Shown one piece after another: positions 34,194 through 42,981 of a DNA stretch of 53,538 nucleotides. A model generated the notes under the pieces. It saw only the letters and a program-made list of their open reading frames with translations. It did not search any database and was not told where the DNA came from. The DNA comes from Desemzia sp045528445 (GTDB lineage Bacteria > Bacillota > Bacilli > Lactobacillales > Carnobacteriaceae): NCBI RefSeq assembly GCF_045528445.1, contig NZ_JBGQQU010000023.1, positions 1 through 53,538 of the forward strand, written 5' to 3'. A program made the translations under genes and the position numbers. How positions within the stretch are numbered: the first letter of the stretch is position 1; each line of letters begins with the position of its first letter.

Positions 34194-35057
34194 TTACTCA
34201 TCAACACTAGTCGATTCACTCGACTCGCTGCTCGAATCTGAAGGTGTTTCCTTGCTGCTTTCTTGAATAACACTTCCGTTTACTGCATCAACACGTTTCA
34301 GTACACCATCTGTACTGGTTACCACTTCTATCAACCATACCGGCACATACATGCTCAAATCTTCCAAGTTCAGCGTCCGGCTGTAAGTTAATATCGGTTT
34401 ACTCACTTCAGCCCCAGTAGGAATTTCATTATTTTGATAAAGGATTTCTACGGCATCTTGATCTGTGATCAAGGTCCTGCTTTCTCCTTGTACTGTGATC
34501 GGTCCAACATATTTTTGTTCATAAGAAATGATTTCTTTATTTCCATTCAAATGGAAAATAATATCTGCTGTTCCATCTACAATAGGAATGTTATTTGCTA
34601 TTTGCCCATAAATGATTTGTCTGGTAGAAGGAATATAACGAATGAATTGATATTGATCTCCATATAAAATGGCATCACTCAAGATAAATTCCGTCAACAC
34701 TTCTAAATCACCAGATGTCAGTTCTGCTCCTTGAGACAATTTTATAGGATCTGACAAAATACTGGCATACAGTGACCCATTGTTCTCAATAATGCCTGTT
34801 TGATTAGTCAAACGGCTTGAATTTTCTTCTAACAGATTATTGATTTCTGCTTGAACATATGGAACCTCATGAGCCTCATCTGCAAAATTCGGCAATTCAA
34901 TTCCTTCATCTTGCATTTCCTCAATCAAATCTACTTGATTTGTAGCAATCCCAGTGAAATCATTTTGGCTGTTATCTAAAACACGCCACAACAGATATCC
35001 GTTTAAGCATAAAAATGCAAGGATAAAGATGATTTCGATTTTTTTAAAATCCATCAT
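34194..35057 (-). CDS. yycI: WalI (YycI), WalK-associated membrane regulator
   Basis: 288 residues from the first of two adjacent ATGs after AAAGGAGG; the second, at 35054, is equally plausible. One N-terminal membrane helix (about 6-24, IIFILAFLCLNGYLLWRVL) anchors an extracellular YycI fold. In B. subtilis YycH and YycI bind WalK in the membrane and restrain its activity. The C-terminus ends in a Ser/Glu-rich tail (SDSSSESSESTS). It overlaps the end of yycH by 14 bp. Confidence 0.9.
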   Translation of the reverse strand: MMDFKKIEIIFILAFLCLNGYLLWRVLDNSQNDFTGIATNQVDLIEEMQDEGIELPNFADEAHEVPYVQAEINNLLEENSSRLTNQTGIIENNGSLYASILSDPIKLSQGAELTSGDLEVLTEFILSDAILYGDQYQFIRYIPSTRQIIYGQIANNIPIVDGTADIIFHLNGNKEIISYEQKYVGPITVQGESRTLITDQDAVEILYQNNEIPTGAEVSKPILTYSRTLNLEDLSMYVPVWLIEVVTSTDGVLKRVDAVNGSVIQESSKETPSDSSSESSESTSVDE

Positions 35058-36354
35058 CAACACCTCCTTTAGATGAGCTTATCAGCGTTTGAACGCTCAT
35101 CCAGTTTCCATTAACTTTAACGTACCAATTAGGCTCTAGAGTAACAACTCGATTAGACTCATCACTGTAGTTCCACGTATAGCCTACTTTTATATCGTCA
35201 ATATCGTTTAATGATTGCCCGGCACTGGCAAGAACTGACGTTAACTCATCTACAGCATACAGTTCTTTATCCGTTTCTTGATCCGAAATAGGCGTCTGTG
35301 CTACCACTGTCGGCATTTCTAAAGCTGTCATACTGTTATCGGAAACCGTGACAAACGTACCGCCATAGTCAGGTGTCCCGAAAATCGGATACCCTTTAAT
35401 ATAACGCCGGAATTCCACTTCATTAGTGACAGAAGAATATCCATAGTAATATAATTCGTTAGGCCAATGCTCATATTGAATCAATTTATTAAAACTATTC
35501 AATACAGTAGTGGACAAACTATCATTATCCGTTCCTACTTGGGGACGTGTATACGTTAAGATATCTTTCTCGTTGTCAATGCTCAATTCACTGAAATAAT
35601 CATAGTAACGTGAAAGTTCTTCATTGATGACCGTTTGAATTTCTGAAGTATCATCGAATAAGCGCTCAATAAATAAACTATTCGGCTGCTCTTCGACTAG
35701 ATAATTGAGTACGGGCAACTCTAGAGAGTTTACAGGCAAATAAGTAATGTGTTCCTTTAAGGAAACAGACTCCGCCTCTATATGACTACTTTCATTTTCT
35801 TTCAATGCAGTGGGTATTAAATCTGTATCTATATTGGACACTTCAGCTTCATAAAACAGCATTGAACGAGTATTGTAGAAATAAATAACTCCTGGGTTAT
35901 CTAGAGAGAGATACATTCTATTAAAGGTTCTGTTTTCATACTCTCTTGGAAGAAAAGAAAAAGAATCTTGGTATAATCCAAAAGGAATAGCACTGGAGAA
36001 AATAAGTTCTACATTGCTTGCTTGGCTCACTGTATCGATATAATTTTCGCCATTCATTGTAATAGGGTCTGTTACATCATTGACTTCAAAATTTTGAAAA
36101 GCAGTAAATAAACTGCTTAAAACTGCTTTATTTTTTGTAATAAATGTTCCTTGATTCGTATGTTCAGCTACTTCAGTTGGACCAAAGACAGTGGATAATT
36201 GACGATCAAAAGTAACGGAAGACACAACCGGTGCCTCATTGTTCTCAGTTTGAACAACATAGCCCCCTGGATTACGCCATAACAGGACCGTTAAAAATAA
36301 ACTAAGCACAATTAAAAGAGTCAAGACGATTTTTCTTATTAACGGCCAATTCAT
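35044..36354 (-). CDS. yycH: WalH (YycH), WalK-associated membrane regulator
   Basis: 436 residues from the ATG at 36352-36354, which overlaps the walK stop as ATGA and has AAGGTG 7 nt upstream. One N-terminal membrane helix (about 8-27) is followed by a large extracellular YycH domain ending in WNYSDESNRVVTLEPNWYVK. It works with YycI to tune WalK activity. Coupled translation with walK keeps the proteins stoichiometric. Confidence 0.92.
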   Translation of the reverse strand: MNWPLIRKIVLTLLIVLSLFLTVLLWRNPGGYVVQTENNEAPVVSSVTFDRQLSTVFGPTEVAEHTNQGTFITKNKAVLSSLFTAFQNFEVNDVTDPITMNGENYIDTVSQASNVELIFSSAIPFGLYQDSFSFLPREYENRTFNRMYLSLDNPGVIYFYNTRSMLFYEAEVSNIDTDLIPTALKENESSHIEAESVSLKEHITYLPVNSLELPVLNYLVEEQPNSLFIERLFDDTSEIQTVINEELSRYYDYFSELSIDNEKDILTYTRPQVGTDNDSLSTTVLNSFNKLIQYEHWPNELYYYGYSSVTNEVEFRRYIKGYPIFGTPDYGGTFVTVSDNSMTALEMPTVVAQTPISDQETDKELYAVDELTSVLASAGQSLNDIDDIKVGYTWNYSDESNRVVTLEPNWYVKVNGNWMSVQTLISSSKGGVDDGF

Positions 36355-38189
36355 TCCCAATCACCTTCTTCATATGGAACATATGGCAGAGAAATATAGA
36401 ATGTAGTTCCTTTTCCTTCTGTACTATCCGCCCAGATCTTTCCTCCATGATGTTGAATAACTTCTTTAGAAATAGCTAATCCTAGACCCGTTCCTCCCAT
36501 TGATCGTGCTCTTGCTTTATCGACACGGAAGAAGCGATCAAATACATGCAATAAATCTTTTTTCGGAATACCCATTCCTTGGTCCGCAATACTTAACACT
36601 ACACTGTTATGTGTTTTAACTAAGCGGCACGTAATGATTCCGCCATCAGGAGAATATTTAAAGGCATTATTTAAAATATTGTCTAATACCTGCATAATTC
36701 TGTCTGCATCGATCTCTACCCAGATTTCTTGTTTCGTGATTTCCCGCTCAATAGAGTAATTTTTAAGCGGCTCATCTGTACTGGTTTTTATCATCATTTC
36801 AAAGCGATCCAGAACATGGTGGAATAATTCATTCAAATTGATCAATTCTAATTGAAGATTGCTCTTTCCAGAATCCATTCTGGATAATTCCAGCAAATCT
36901 TGTACCATTCGAATCATACGATTAGTCTCTTCTTGAGTAACTTTTAAAAATTGGGGAGCAATTTCTTCATCTTTCCAAGCTCCATCATTCAAAGCTTCCA
37001 AATAACTGCGCATACTTGTTAAAGGAGTTCGTAATTCATGTGATACATTGGAAACAAACTCTTTACGCTCCCGTTCAATTTTTTCTTGTTCGGTTACATC
37101 GTGCAGCACACAAACTAACCCACTGATAAATCCAGATTCTCTTTGAATCAAAGAAAAACCGCCTCGTAAAATCACTTGATTGTCATTAGTAGAAAAATCG
37201 AAAAGAAGTTCTTCCTCTATTTCTAATAACTGTCTTAAAGTCATTTCGCTATTCAAAATATCCATAATTAATTTTCCAAAAGCTATTTCCTGGGAAATAT
37301 TTAACATTTCCTGTGCTTTTTCGTTAATGATCACAACTTTTCCCCGACGATCGGTGGCAATAACGCCATCAGTCATATGAGAAAGCACACTGTTTAGCCT
37401 TCTCCGCTCTGCTTCCGTGGTTTCTTGTGCCTCTTCTACTCGAGTAGACAACTCATTAATAGCATTGGATAACTGGCCTAGCTCATCTTCTCCATAAACT
37501 TTTAATTGACCGGAGTAATCTCCTTCTGCGATTTGAATCGTTTGTTGTTTCATTTCTGAGATAGGTTTAGTGATAGCTCGTGAAACAAATTGCGCTAAAA
37601 TAATCATTAACACAATTGCAATCAACGCTGAATTAATAAAAATAATACTGATTTCATTCACTTGTTCATAAATCGTCTCGATATTCGTTTCCAACATAAT
37701 AACCCCTAAAATATCAGAAGAATCTTCTGCATAAACAGGAGAAACCAACTTCCATCTACGGTCGTTGGTTAACGGGTCGAGGTACTGACTAGTCACATTG
37801 TTGCCTAACAACAGCGATTGATGGACATCCGAATCTGTGGATTTTCTTCCGATCAATGACTGTTGCGTATTGTCACTTGTACCAATAATATAATATTCTG
37901 GATCAACAACTTGTACCTCGACAACCCCACTACCCGAGAAATCTCTCAATAAGTTCGCTATACTAGCTCTTTTATCAGTATTCTCTTCATCTAATAAAAT
38001 GGGTTGCAACGTATTCTCTAAGAAATCAACTTGTATCCGGCGATCCTCTTTAAAATTGTCTACTAATTGGTTTTCTAGTTGTGTTACAAAGTTTGCGCCA
38101 ATGATTTCCAGCGTTATTGTCAACAGAAGAATAAAAATCAATACAATTTTAAAATTGATGGATTGGAAAAATTGAATTCTCTTTTTCAT
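36351..38189 (-). CDS. walK: sensor histidine kinase WalK (VicK/YycG)
   Basis: 612 residues. Two membrane helices (about 13-32 and 182-202) flank an extracellular Cache-like sensor, which is the full-length form of staphylococci, bacilli and enterococci, not the short streptococcal VicK. A HAMP domain (about 203-255), PAS domain (about 265-370), HisKA with His384 in SHELRTP and an HATPase_c domain (DQGMGIPKKDL; GGTGLGLAI) follow. It phosphorylates WalR to control cell-wall hydrolases. Four nt separate it from walR. Confidence 0.96.
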   Translation of the reverse strand: MKKRIQFFQSINFKIVLIFILLLTITLEIIGANFVTQLENQLVDNFKEDRRIQVDFLENTLQPILLDEENTDKRASIANLLRDFSGSGVVEVQVVDPEYYIIGTSDNTQQSLIGRKSTDSDVHQSLLLGNNVTSQYLDPLTNDRRWKLVSPVYAEDSSDILGVIMLETNIETIYEQVNEISIIFINSALIAIVLMIILAQFVSRAITKPISEMKQQTIQIAEGDYSGQLKVYGEDELGQLSNAINELSTRVEEAQETTEAERRRLNSVLSHMTDGVIATDRRGKVVIINEKAQEMLNISQEIAFGKLIMDILNSEMTLRQLLEIEEELLFDFSTNDNQVILRGGFSLIQRESGFISGLVCVLHDVTEQEKIERERKEFVSNVSHELRTPLTSMRSYLEALNDGAWKDEEIAPQFLKVTQEETNRMIRMVQDLLELSRMDSGKSNLQLELINLNELFHHVLDRFEMMIKTSTDEPLKNYSIEREITKQEIWVEIDADRIMQVLDNILNNAFKYSPDGGIITCRLVKTHNSVVLSIADQGMGIPKKDLLHVFDRFFRVDKARARSMGGTGLGLAISKEVIQHHGGKIWADSTEGKGTTFYISLPYVPYEEGDWE

Positions 38190-38192
38190 TGG

Positions 38193-38897
38193 TTACTCCT
38201 GTTCAGGGTTTCTTAAATAGTAGCCTACACCTCTTCTAGTAATCAACCATGTTGGATGACTGGGCTTATCTTCTATTTTTTCTCTTAATCTTCGTACCGT
38301 AACATCAACAGTTCGGACATCACCAAAATAATCATATCCCCAAACCGTTTGGAGTAAATGTTCTCGGGTCATAACTTGTCCTAAATGTTTCGCTAAATAA
38401 TGCAGCAATTCAAATTCACGATGAGTCAGTTCAATCGTTTCTCCACGCTTAGATACAATATAAGCGTCTGGATGAATCACTAATGCTCCTACTTCGATAT
38501 CAGTTGAAACTTCTTCCTCTACTTGAGGAACTTTACTGCTCTGTCTTCTTAAATTAGCCTTTACACGTGCCACTAACTCTCTATTTGAAAATGGTTTTGT
38601 CACATAATCGTCCGCACCTAATTCCAAACCTAATACTTTATCGATTTCAGCATCTTTAGCTGTTACCATGATAATCGGCATATCATGCGTTTTTCGAACT
38701 TCTCGACATACTTCTAAGCCATCCATTTTAGGCAGCATTAAATCAAGTACAATTAAATCCGGTATAATTTCTTCTACTTTTTCGACTGCTTCTTCACCAT
38801 CATAAGCAGTGTAAACATCGTAACCTTCTTTAGTTAAATTAAATTTTATAATATCTGAAATCGGCTTTTCGTCATCTACGACCAATATCTTTTTCAT
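38193..38897 (-). CDS. walR: response regulator WalR (VicR/YycF)
   Basis: 234 residues, OmpR family. The receiver domain (1-120) has Asp8/Asp9, phospho-acceptor Asp52 and Lys102 in TKPF. The winged-helix DNA-binding domain (about 133-232) ends in DVTVRRLREKIEDKPSHPTWLITRRGVGYYLR. It activates murein hydrolase genes, normally through TGTWAH-N5-TGTWAH sites; I did not find a convincing site in this window. First gene of the operon; AGGAGG lies 7 nt before the ATG and a near-consensus promoter lies upstream. Confidence 0.97.
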   Translation of the reverse strand: MKKILVVDDEKPISDIIKFNLTKEGYDVYTAYDGEEAVEKVEEIIPDLIVLDLMLPKMDGLEVCREVRKTHDMPIIMVTAKDAEIDKVLGLELGADDYVTKPFSNRELVARVKANLRRQSSKVPQVEEEVSTDIEVGALVIHPDAYIVSKRGETIELTHREFELLHYLAKHLGQVMTREHLLQTVWGYDYFGDVRTVDVTVRRLREKIEDKPSHPTWLITRRGVGYYLRNPEQE

Positions 38898-38959
38898 CTT
38901 TTATCCTCCTCGATATACGAGCATTTATCTATGAAAAATTAGGTATTTTCCTATCTTAT

Positions 38960-38988
38960 ATTATACATAATCCAGAATAGAAGTGCAA
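38960..38988 (-). promoter_or_regulatory. promoter of the wal operon
   Basis: Minus strand: TTGCAC (38983-38988), 17-nt spacer, TATAAT (38960-38965), about 60 nt before the walR ATG. Confidence 0.75.
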
Positions 38989-39023
38989 AAAACGGTAATA
39001 ACCTTCTCATAGTGATTTGGTGC

Positions 39024-39054
39024 AAAAAAGGCTCCACCAATTTTTATGGTGCAG
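39024..39054 (-). terminator. terminator of the PTS IIA gene
   Basis: Minus strand: GCTGCACCA pairs with TGGTGGAGC (one mismatch) around TAAAAAT, followed by CTTTTTT. It lies 24 nt after the stop codon and isolates the gene from the wal operon. Confidence 0.8.
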
Positions 39055-39077
39055 CTATAAGCAATCTTTCAATTTTT

Positions 39078-39593
39078 TTATTCCTCTTTAAACGTACACA
39101 TAGCAATAGTATCTCCCGCTACACCATTTTTAGCATAATTCATGGTGGCAGTTGTTTCATCATCTAATCCTTTTATCACAACAACTGGTATAACCAAAGA
39201 AATATTTTTTTCTTCCAAATAGTTGCGATCAAAAGTTGCCAATCTATCGCCTTTTGTCACGTACATCCCTTTTTTCAGCTCTGATTGGAACCCTTCTCCA
39301 TGCAGACTAATTGTATTTATACCAATATGGACTAAGACCTCTATTCCTTCTTTGGTTTCAATCACATAAGCATGTAAAGTATCCGCAACTTGATATAACT
39401 TGCCGCTTATAGGTGCTACAACTTCTTCAGAGGTTGGAATCACAGCAAACCCTTCACCAACCATTTTTTCGGAAAATACAGGATCTGGAACTTCTTCCAA
39501 GCGAATAATTTCTCCATCAGCAACCGTTACGAGTTGAAATTTATCTCGTATTTGGTCCTCGTTAACATGATTTGAATTGTTTGCTTGCGCCAC
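39078..39593 (-). CDS. PTS glucose-type EIIA protein
   Basis: 171 residues, a free-standing EIIA(Glc)-type (crr-like) phosphocarrier. Family landmarks are VFSEKMVGEGFAVIP, VVAPISGKL and the phosphorylated His in LVHIGINTISLHGEGF. It accepts phosphate from HPr-P and passes it to an EIIB/EIIC sugar permease encoded elsewhere. The start is GTG with a poor ribosome site (a GGGGG lies about 9 nt upstream). The promoter may be TTTACA-16-TATAAG at about 39625-39652. It stands alone, divergent from the DUF948 gene. Confidence 0.88.
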   Translation of the reverse strand: MAQANNSNHVNEDQIRDKFQLVTVADGEIIRLEEVPDPVFSEKMVGEGFAVIPTSEEVVAPISGKLYQVADTLHAYVIETKEGIEVLVHIGINTISLHGEGFQSELKKGMYVTKGDRLATFDRNYLEEKNISLVIPVVVIKGLDDETTATMNYAKNGVAGDTIAMCTFKEE

Positions 39594-39894
39594 TTTTCTT
39601 TTCCCCCAACTGTCTCTATTCTTATACCCTAATATTTTGTATTGTAAAACAAATAAAAGGATTTTACTATACCTTTGTCACTTTTTTCTTTCCGCAGCAA
39701 AATCTTATTTCACATCGTACAACTGTTTTTATTTGGATAAAAATCAGATAAATGATAGACTGAACTTAAAATAATGGGTTTTCATAGATTATAAGAAGTT
39801 GAAATTCGACTAATGAGATACCCCTTTTCTTGATTTTTTTATCACTTACGTTCATAATATGTTCAAAATATTACTGAAGGAGGTCAAATCAACT

Positions 39895-40323
39895 ATGACT
39901 ATTGAATTCTATATTGCTATTGCAATCGTAGTTTTAGCGATCGTTGGTCTTGTTGTTGCCGGAATAATCATTAAAAAACGCATTACCAGCTTAATGAATG
40001 AAGTCAACACTGTTGTATTGGACGTCAATCACACTGTTGATCGATTCAACAACGACGTGAATGCTATCAACTCAAAAGTTGCTAACATCCAAAATCGGGC
40101 TGATTTAATGATGAAAGATGTATCAGACAAGCAACAGTACATTCAAGAATTTTCTACAAGAACGACTGAGTTTAGCGATTCTTTGAACCACTTAAAATCT
40201 TCTGGCCAAGAACTCAGCAATCAATTCGTCAGTTCGCCAGGAAAAACGACTAAACGCACTTTTCCATCACTTATTAAAGTTGGGAAAACGGCTCAAAAAA
40301 TGGTTAAAAATCGTCAAAAGTAA
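39895..40323 (+). CDS. DUF948 membrane protein
   Basis: 142 residues from the ATG at 39895, 11 nt after GGAGG. One N-terminal membrane helix (about 4-25, FYIAIAIVVLAIVGLVVAGIII) is followed by a cytosolic coiled-coil-like region typical of DUF948 (general stress-type) proteins and a basic C-terminus (TAQKMVKNRQK). The function is unknown. It is paired with the YtxH-domain gene 57 nt downstream, an arrangement seen in many Firmicutes, where the two are often stress-induced together. Confidence 0.85.
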   Translation: MTIEFYIAIAIVVLAIVGLVVAGIIIKKRITSLMNEVNTVVLDVNHTVDRFNNDVNAINSKVANIQNRADLMMKDVSDKQQYIQEFSTRTTEFSDSLNHLKSSGQELSNQFVSSPGKTTKRTFPSLIKVGKTAQKMVKNRQK

Positions 40324-40380
40324 TAAATGGCTTACTCAGTACATCAGTAGTGACTACTATTAATGAAAGAGGGTTGTATT

Positions 40381-40827
40381 ATGGGAAAAAATAACTTTGG
40401 CAAAACACTAGTTGTAGGATTAGCAGCAGCGGCGACCGCATTACTTTTTGCTCCTAAATCCGGGAAAGAGTTAAGAGGCGATTTAAAAGAACAAGGTTTA
40501 GTGGTGAAAGATAAAGCTATGACCAAAGTAAATGAATTGTCAGATGAGTTTAAACAAACTTATCATGAGGTAGAAGAAGAAATGGATTACGCAAATCCAG
40601 ATCCGGAATTAGAAGAGACTATTGCAGATATCGAAACAGACTTGTATCATCCAAATCAAGAAAAAGCGGACATTTTAACTCCTGAGCCTGTTGACTTAGT
40701 GTCACATCCTCATGCTGGTTCGATTCCAACAGATCCTTCAGCACCTGTTGAAAGACCTGTACCGCCAGTTGGTCCAAATGTACCTCCAACAGCGGAGAAA
40801 CCTGTAGCACCAACTCCAGATATCTAA
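40381..40827 (+). CDS. YtxH-domain protein with proline-rich tail
   Basis: 148 residues from the ATG at 40381 (GAGGG with 7-nt spacing). The YtxH domain covers about 1-60, with a Gly/Ala membrane-like helix (LVVGLAAAATALLFAPKSGKEL) and an amphipathic helix. The C-terminal half is acidic, then proline-rich (PSAPVERPVPPVGPNVPP), suggesting an extended tail. The role is unknown; homologues are stress-related. An intrinsic terminator follows directly. Confidence 0.85.
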   Translation: MGKNNFGKTLVVGLAAAATALLFAPKSGKELRGDLKEQGLVVKDKAMTKVNELSDEFKQTYHEVEEEMDYANPDPELEETIADIETDLYHPNQEKADILTPEPVDLVSHPHAGSIPTDPSAPVERPVPPVGPNVPPTAEKPVAPTPDI

Positions 40828-40833
40828 AAAAAA

Positions 40834-40864
40834 AAACGTGCCTACTCTCTTAGGCACGTTTTTT
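40834..40864. terminator. intrinsic terminator after the YtxH gene
   Basis: AAACGTGCCTA and TAGGCACGTTT pair around CTCTCT with an A run before and a T run after, so it can stop transcripts from both the YtxH gene (+) and the amylase gene through R6 (-). Confidence 0.85.
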
Positions 40865-40874
40865 ATGTTATTTT

Positions 40875-41225
40875 GGTTCTACAACACTTAACGTTGATCA
40901 ATAAAAAATACAGTTCTTTTTAAGGCTAAATCTATTAGAAGCGCATTCTTAGAAATTTCAGGAGGAATATGGGGTTGCTTATAGCCATGAAAAAGGATGC
41001 AAAAAAAAGGAAACACTGTGGGCGTACGCCCACAGTGTACCATGCTTGTAAGCTGCTGAAGCAGCAACAATCATGGCAATTACTTAGTATTTGGCTTTAG
41101 CCGTTACGCTTAGTTTGACGCTTGCAAGTCTTGAGACGCGGTTTTCGGCTCAAGGCGTTCCCATGGATTTTCATAAGCAACCACATAGGCCGGAGGAAAT
41201 TTCTTTACCAACGTTAAAATATAAG
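40875..41225 (-). repeat. interspersed multi-hairpin repeat, copy R6 (full length)
   Basis: 351-bp copy closest to R1. It contains a perfect 26-bp palindrome at 41013-41038 centred on GGGCGTACGCCC, intact here but damaged on one side in R1. The variable hairpin (ACTTAG/CTTAGT) has one mismatch. It begins 6 nt after the amylase stop codon and ends 10 nt before the terminator at 40834-40864. Confidence 0.9.
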
Positions 41226-41230
41226 ATTCA

Positions 41231-42685
41231 TTATTTTTTCACCCAAACTGAAACAGATCCAGCATTTACAGGGAAGATCCCTACACCATTTTCATCTAAC
41301 GTTACTTCGTCTTCACGGTGGCCTAGATAATCATAGAAGACTTCTCCAGATCGCTCTTCGCCAAAATTCATTTCTTTGAAGCCTTCTTCACTGTTAGATA
41401 AAACTACAGCACATCCTCCTGGATGCTCTTCATCCCCTGATCTCGTCCAACCAATACAATTCGCGTGATCCAAGTAATCTGTTTGATCCCCGTAAGCGTA
41501 CTGCTGTCTAAGATAAATTAACTTATCCAAGATTTCTGATTGTCCTTCAATAGGGTTATCCCCTTTAAGACCATAATAATCTCCGTAAAAAACAGTCGGA
41601 TATCCATATTTTCTTAGTAAGATGATGCTATAAGCTAAAGGTTTAAACCACGGTTCAACGTAAGATTCTAAAGCTTGAGATGGTTGCGAATCATGATTGT
41701 CTACAAACGTTACCGCAGAAGTTGGTTTTTTCTGCATCAATGTCTCATCAAATAAAGGTCTTAAATCATACGCGTTTCCTTCTTTAGAAGCATTAGACAA
41801 TTTATAATGCAAAGATACATCAAACAAACTGATGTCATCGTTATGAGCTTTTAAATAGTCTTTTAAATGTCCGTATTTTTGATCCCAATATTCTGCAACT
41901 ACAAAAAAGTCTTCTCCAAACTCTTCTCGTAACCCACAAACAAGATCATTCATAAATTCTTCATGGATGTGTTTTACAGCATCCAATCTAAATCCATCTA
42001 CGCCTGTTTCTTTTACAAACCAACTGGCCCATTGTTTAATTTCATTTACTACATCCGCATTACCATAATCGATATCCGCAAACATCAAATAATCATAATT
42101 CCCATATTCGTTGGCTACTGCAGAATCATCAGCCCAACTTTTATCATCTTCTGCTATACGAAAAATGCTTTTTTTGTCATTTAATTCATCGTAGTCTATT
42201 CCACTAAAATGATGGTAATTCCATATAAAATCAGAATATTTCCCATTTCTGCCCGGAAAAGTAAATTTTGTCCATCCTTCTATCTCATAGGGTTCTGTTA
42301 TTTCTTTATTACGATCGTCTTCAGCTACTTCTACTGCGTTAAATCGTTCTGTCTCGTCAGCTCCGCCTTTATGGTTTAAAACAACATCTGCATAGACTTG
42401 GATATCGTACTTATGCAGTTCTTCAATCGCATCCAGCAATTCTTGTTTTGTCCCATACTTGGTCCGCACGCCGCCTTTTTGATCGAATTCTCCTAAATCG
42501 TATAAATCATAGATACCGTAACCTTCATCATTGATCGTTACTCCTTTAAAAACAGGTGGAATCCAGACAGCAGTGATACCAATATCATGTAAATGTGCCG
42601 CATCTTCCTTTAGGCGTTGCCAATGTTTTCCATCAGCTTCTGTAAACCATTCAAAATATTGCATCATTGTTCCGTTTATAACCAT
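41231..42685 (-). CDS. cytoplasmic alpha-amylase (GH13)
   Basis: 484 residues without signal peptide, hydrolysing alpha-1,4-glucan or maltodextrins inside the cell. The four GH13 regions are visible: DVVLNHKGGAD, GFRLDAVKHIH with the catalytic Asp nucleophile, VVAEYWD with the acid/base Glu, and FVDNHDSQP. The order and the DVVLNHK form match the B. licheniformis-like subfamily (GH13_5), which also includes E. coli AmyA. GGGGGA lies before the ATG. No clear cre catabolite site was seen in the 295-nt upstream gap. R6 forms its 3' region. Confidence 0.93.
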   Translation of the reverse strand: MVINGTMMQYFEWFTEADGKHWQRLKEDAAHLHDIGITAVWIPPVFKGVTINDEGYGIYDLYDLGEFDQKGGVRTKYGTKQELLDAIEELHKYDIQVYADVVLNHKGGADETERFNAVEVAEDDRNKEITEPYEIEGWTKFTFPGRNGKYSDFIWNYHHFSGIDYDELNDKKSIFRIAEDDKSWADDSAVANEYGNYDYLMFADIDYGNADVVNEIKQWASWFVKETGVDGFRLDAVKHIHEEFMNDLVCGLREEFGEDFFVVAEYWDQKYGHLKDYLKAHNDDISLFDVSLHYKLSNASKEGNAYDLRPLFDETLMQKKPTSAVTFVDNHDSQPSQALESYVEPWFKPLAYSIILLRKYGYPTVFYGDYYGLKGDNPIEGQSEILDKLIYLRQQYAYGDQTDYLDHANCIGWTRSGDEEHPGGCAVVLSNSEEGFKEMNFGEERSGEVFYDYLGHREDEVTLDENGVGIFPVNAGSVSVWVKK

Positions 42686-42880
42686 CGTTCTTCCCCCTAA
42701 ATAAACTTAAATAAAAAAATAAACATAAAAATAAACATACCTAAATCATAAGTCTTTCCCGTCATAATAGCAATTTTAAAGCTTTGGAAACTTTTTACTC
42801 TACATATAAAATATAGAAATTTATTGGTCTTGAATACCATCTTTAAACTATTCAAATCCTACCTCCATTTAGATGACATA

Positions 42881-42916
42881 AAAAAGATGACACCCAATAA
42901 TAGGAGCCATCTTTCT
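42881..42916 (-). terminator. terminator of the trkA-trkH genes
   Basis: Minus strand: AAAGATGGCTCC pairs with GGGTGTCATCTTT (two mismatches) around TATTATT, followed by TTTATG. It lies about 65 nt after the trkH stop codon. Confidence 0.65.
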
Positions 42917-42981
42917 TATAAGATAGAGATGCTGACTAGTCATTACAGTCATCAATTTACACGATTCTTTTAAACTTCTCT

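Noticed and set aside
42686..42880. cre site upstream of the amylase gene
   Set aside because: No sequence close to TGWAANCGNTNWCA was found in the gap.
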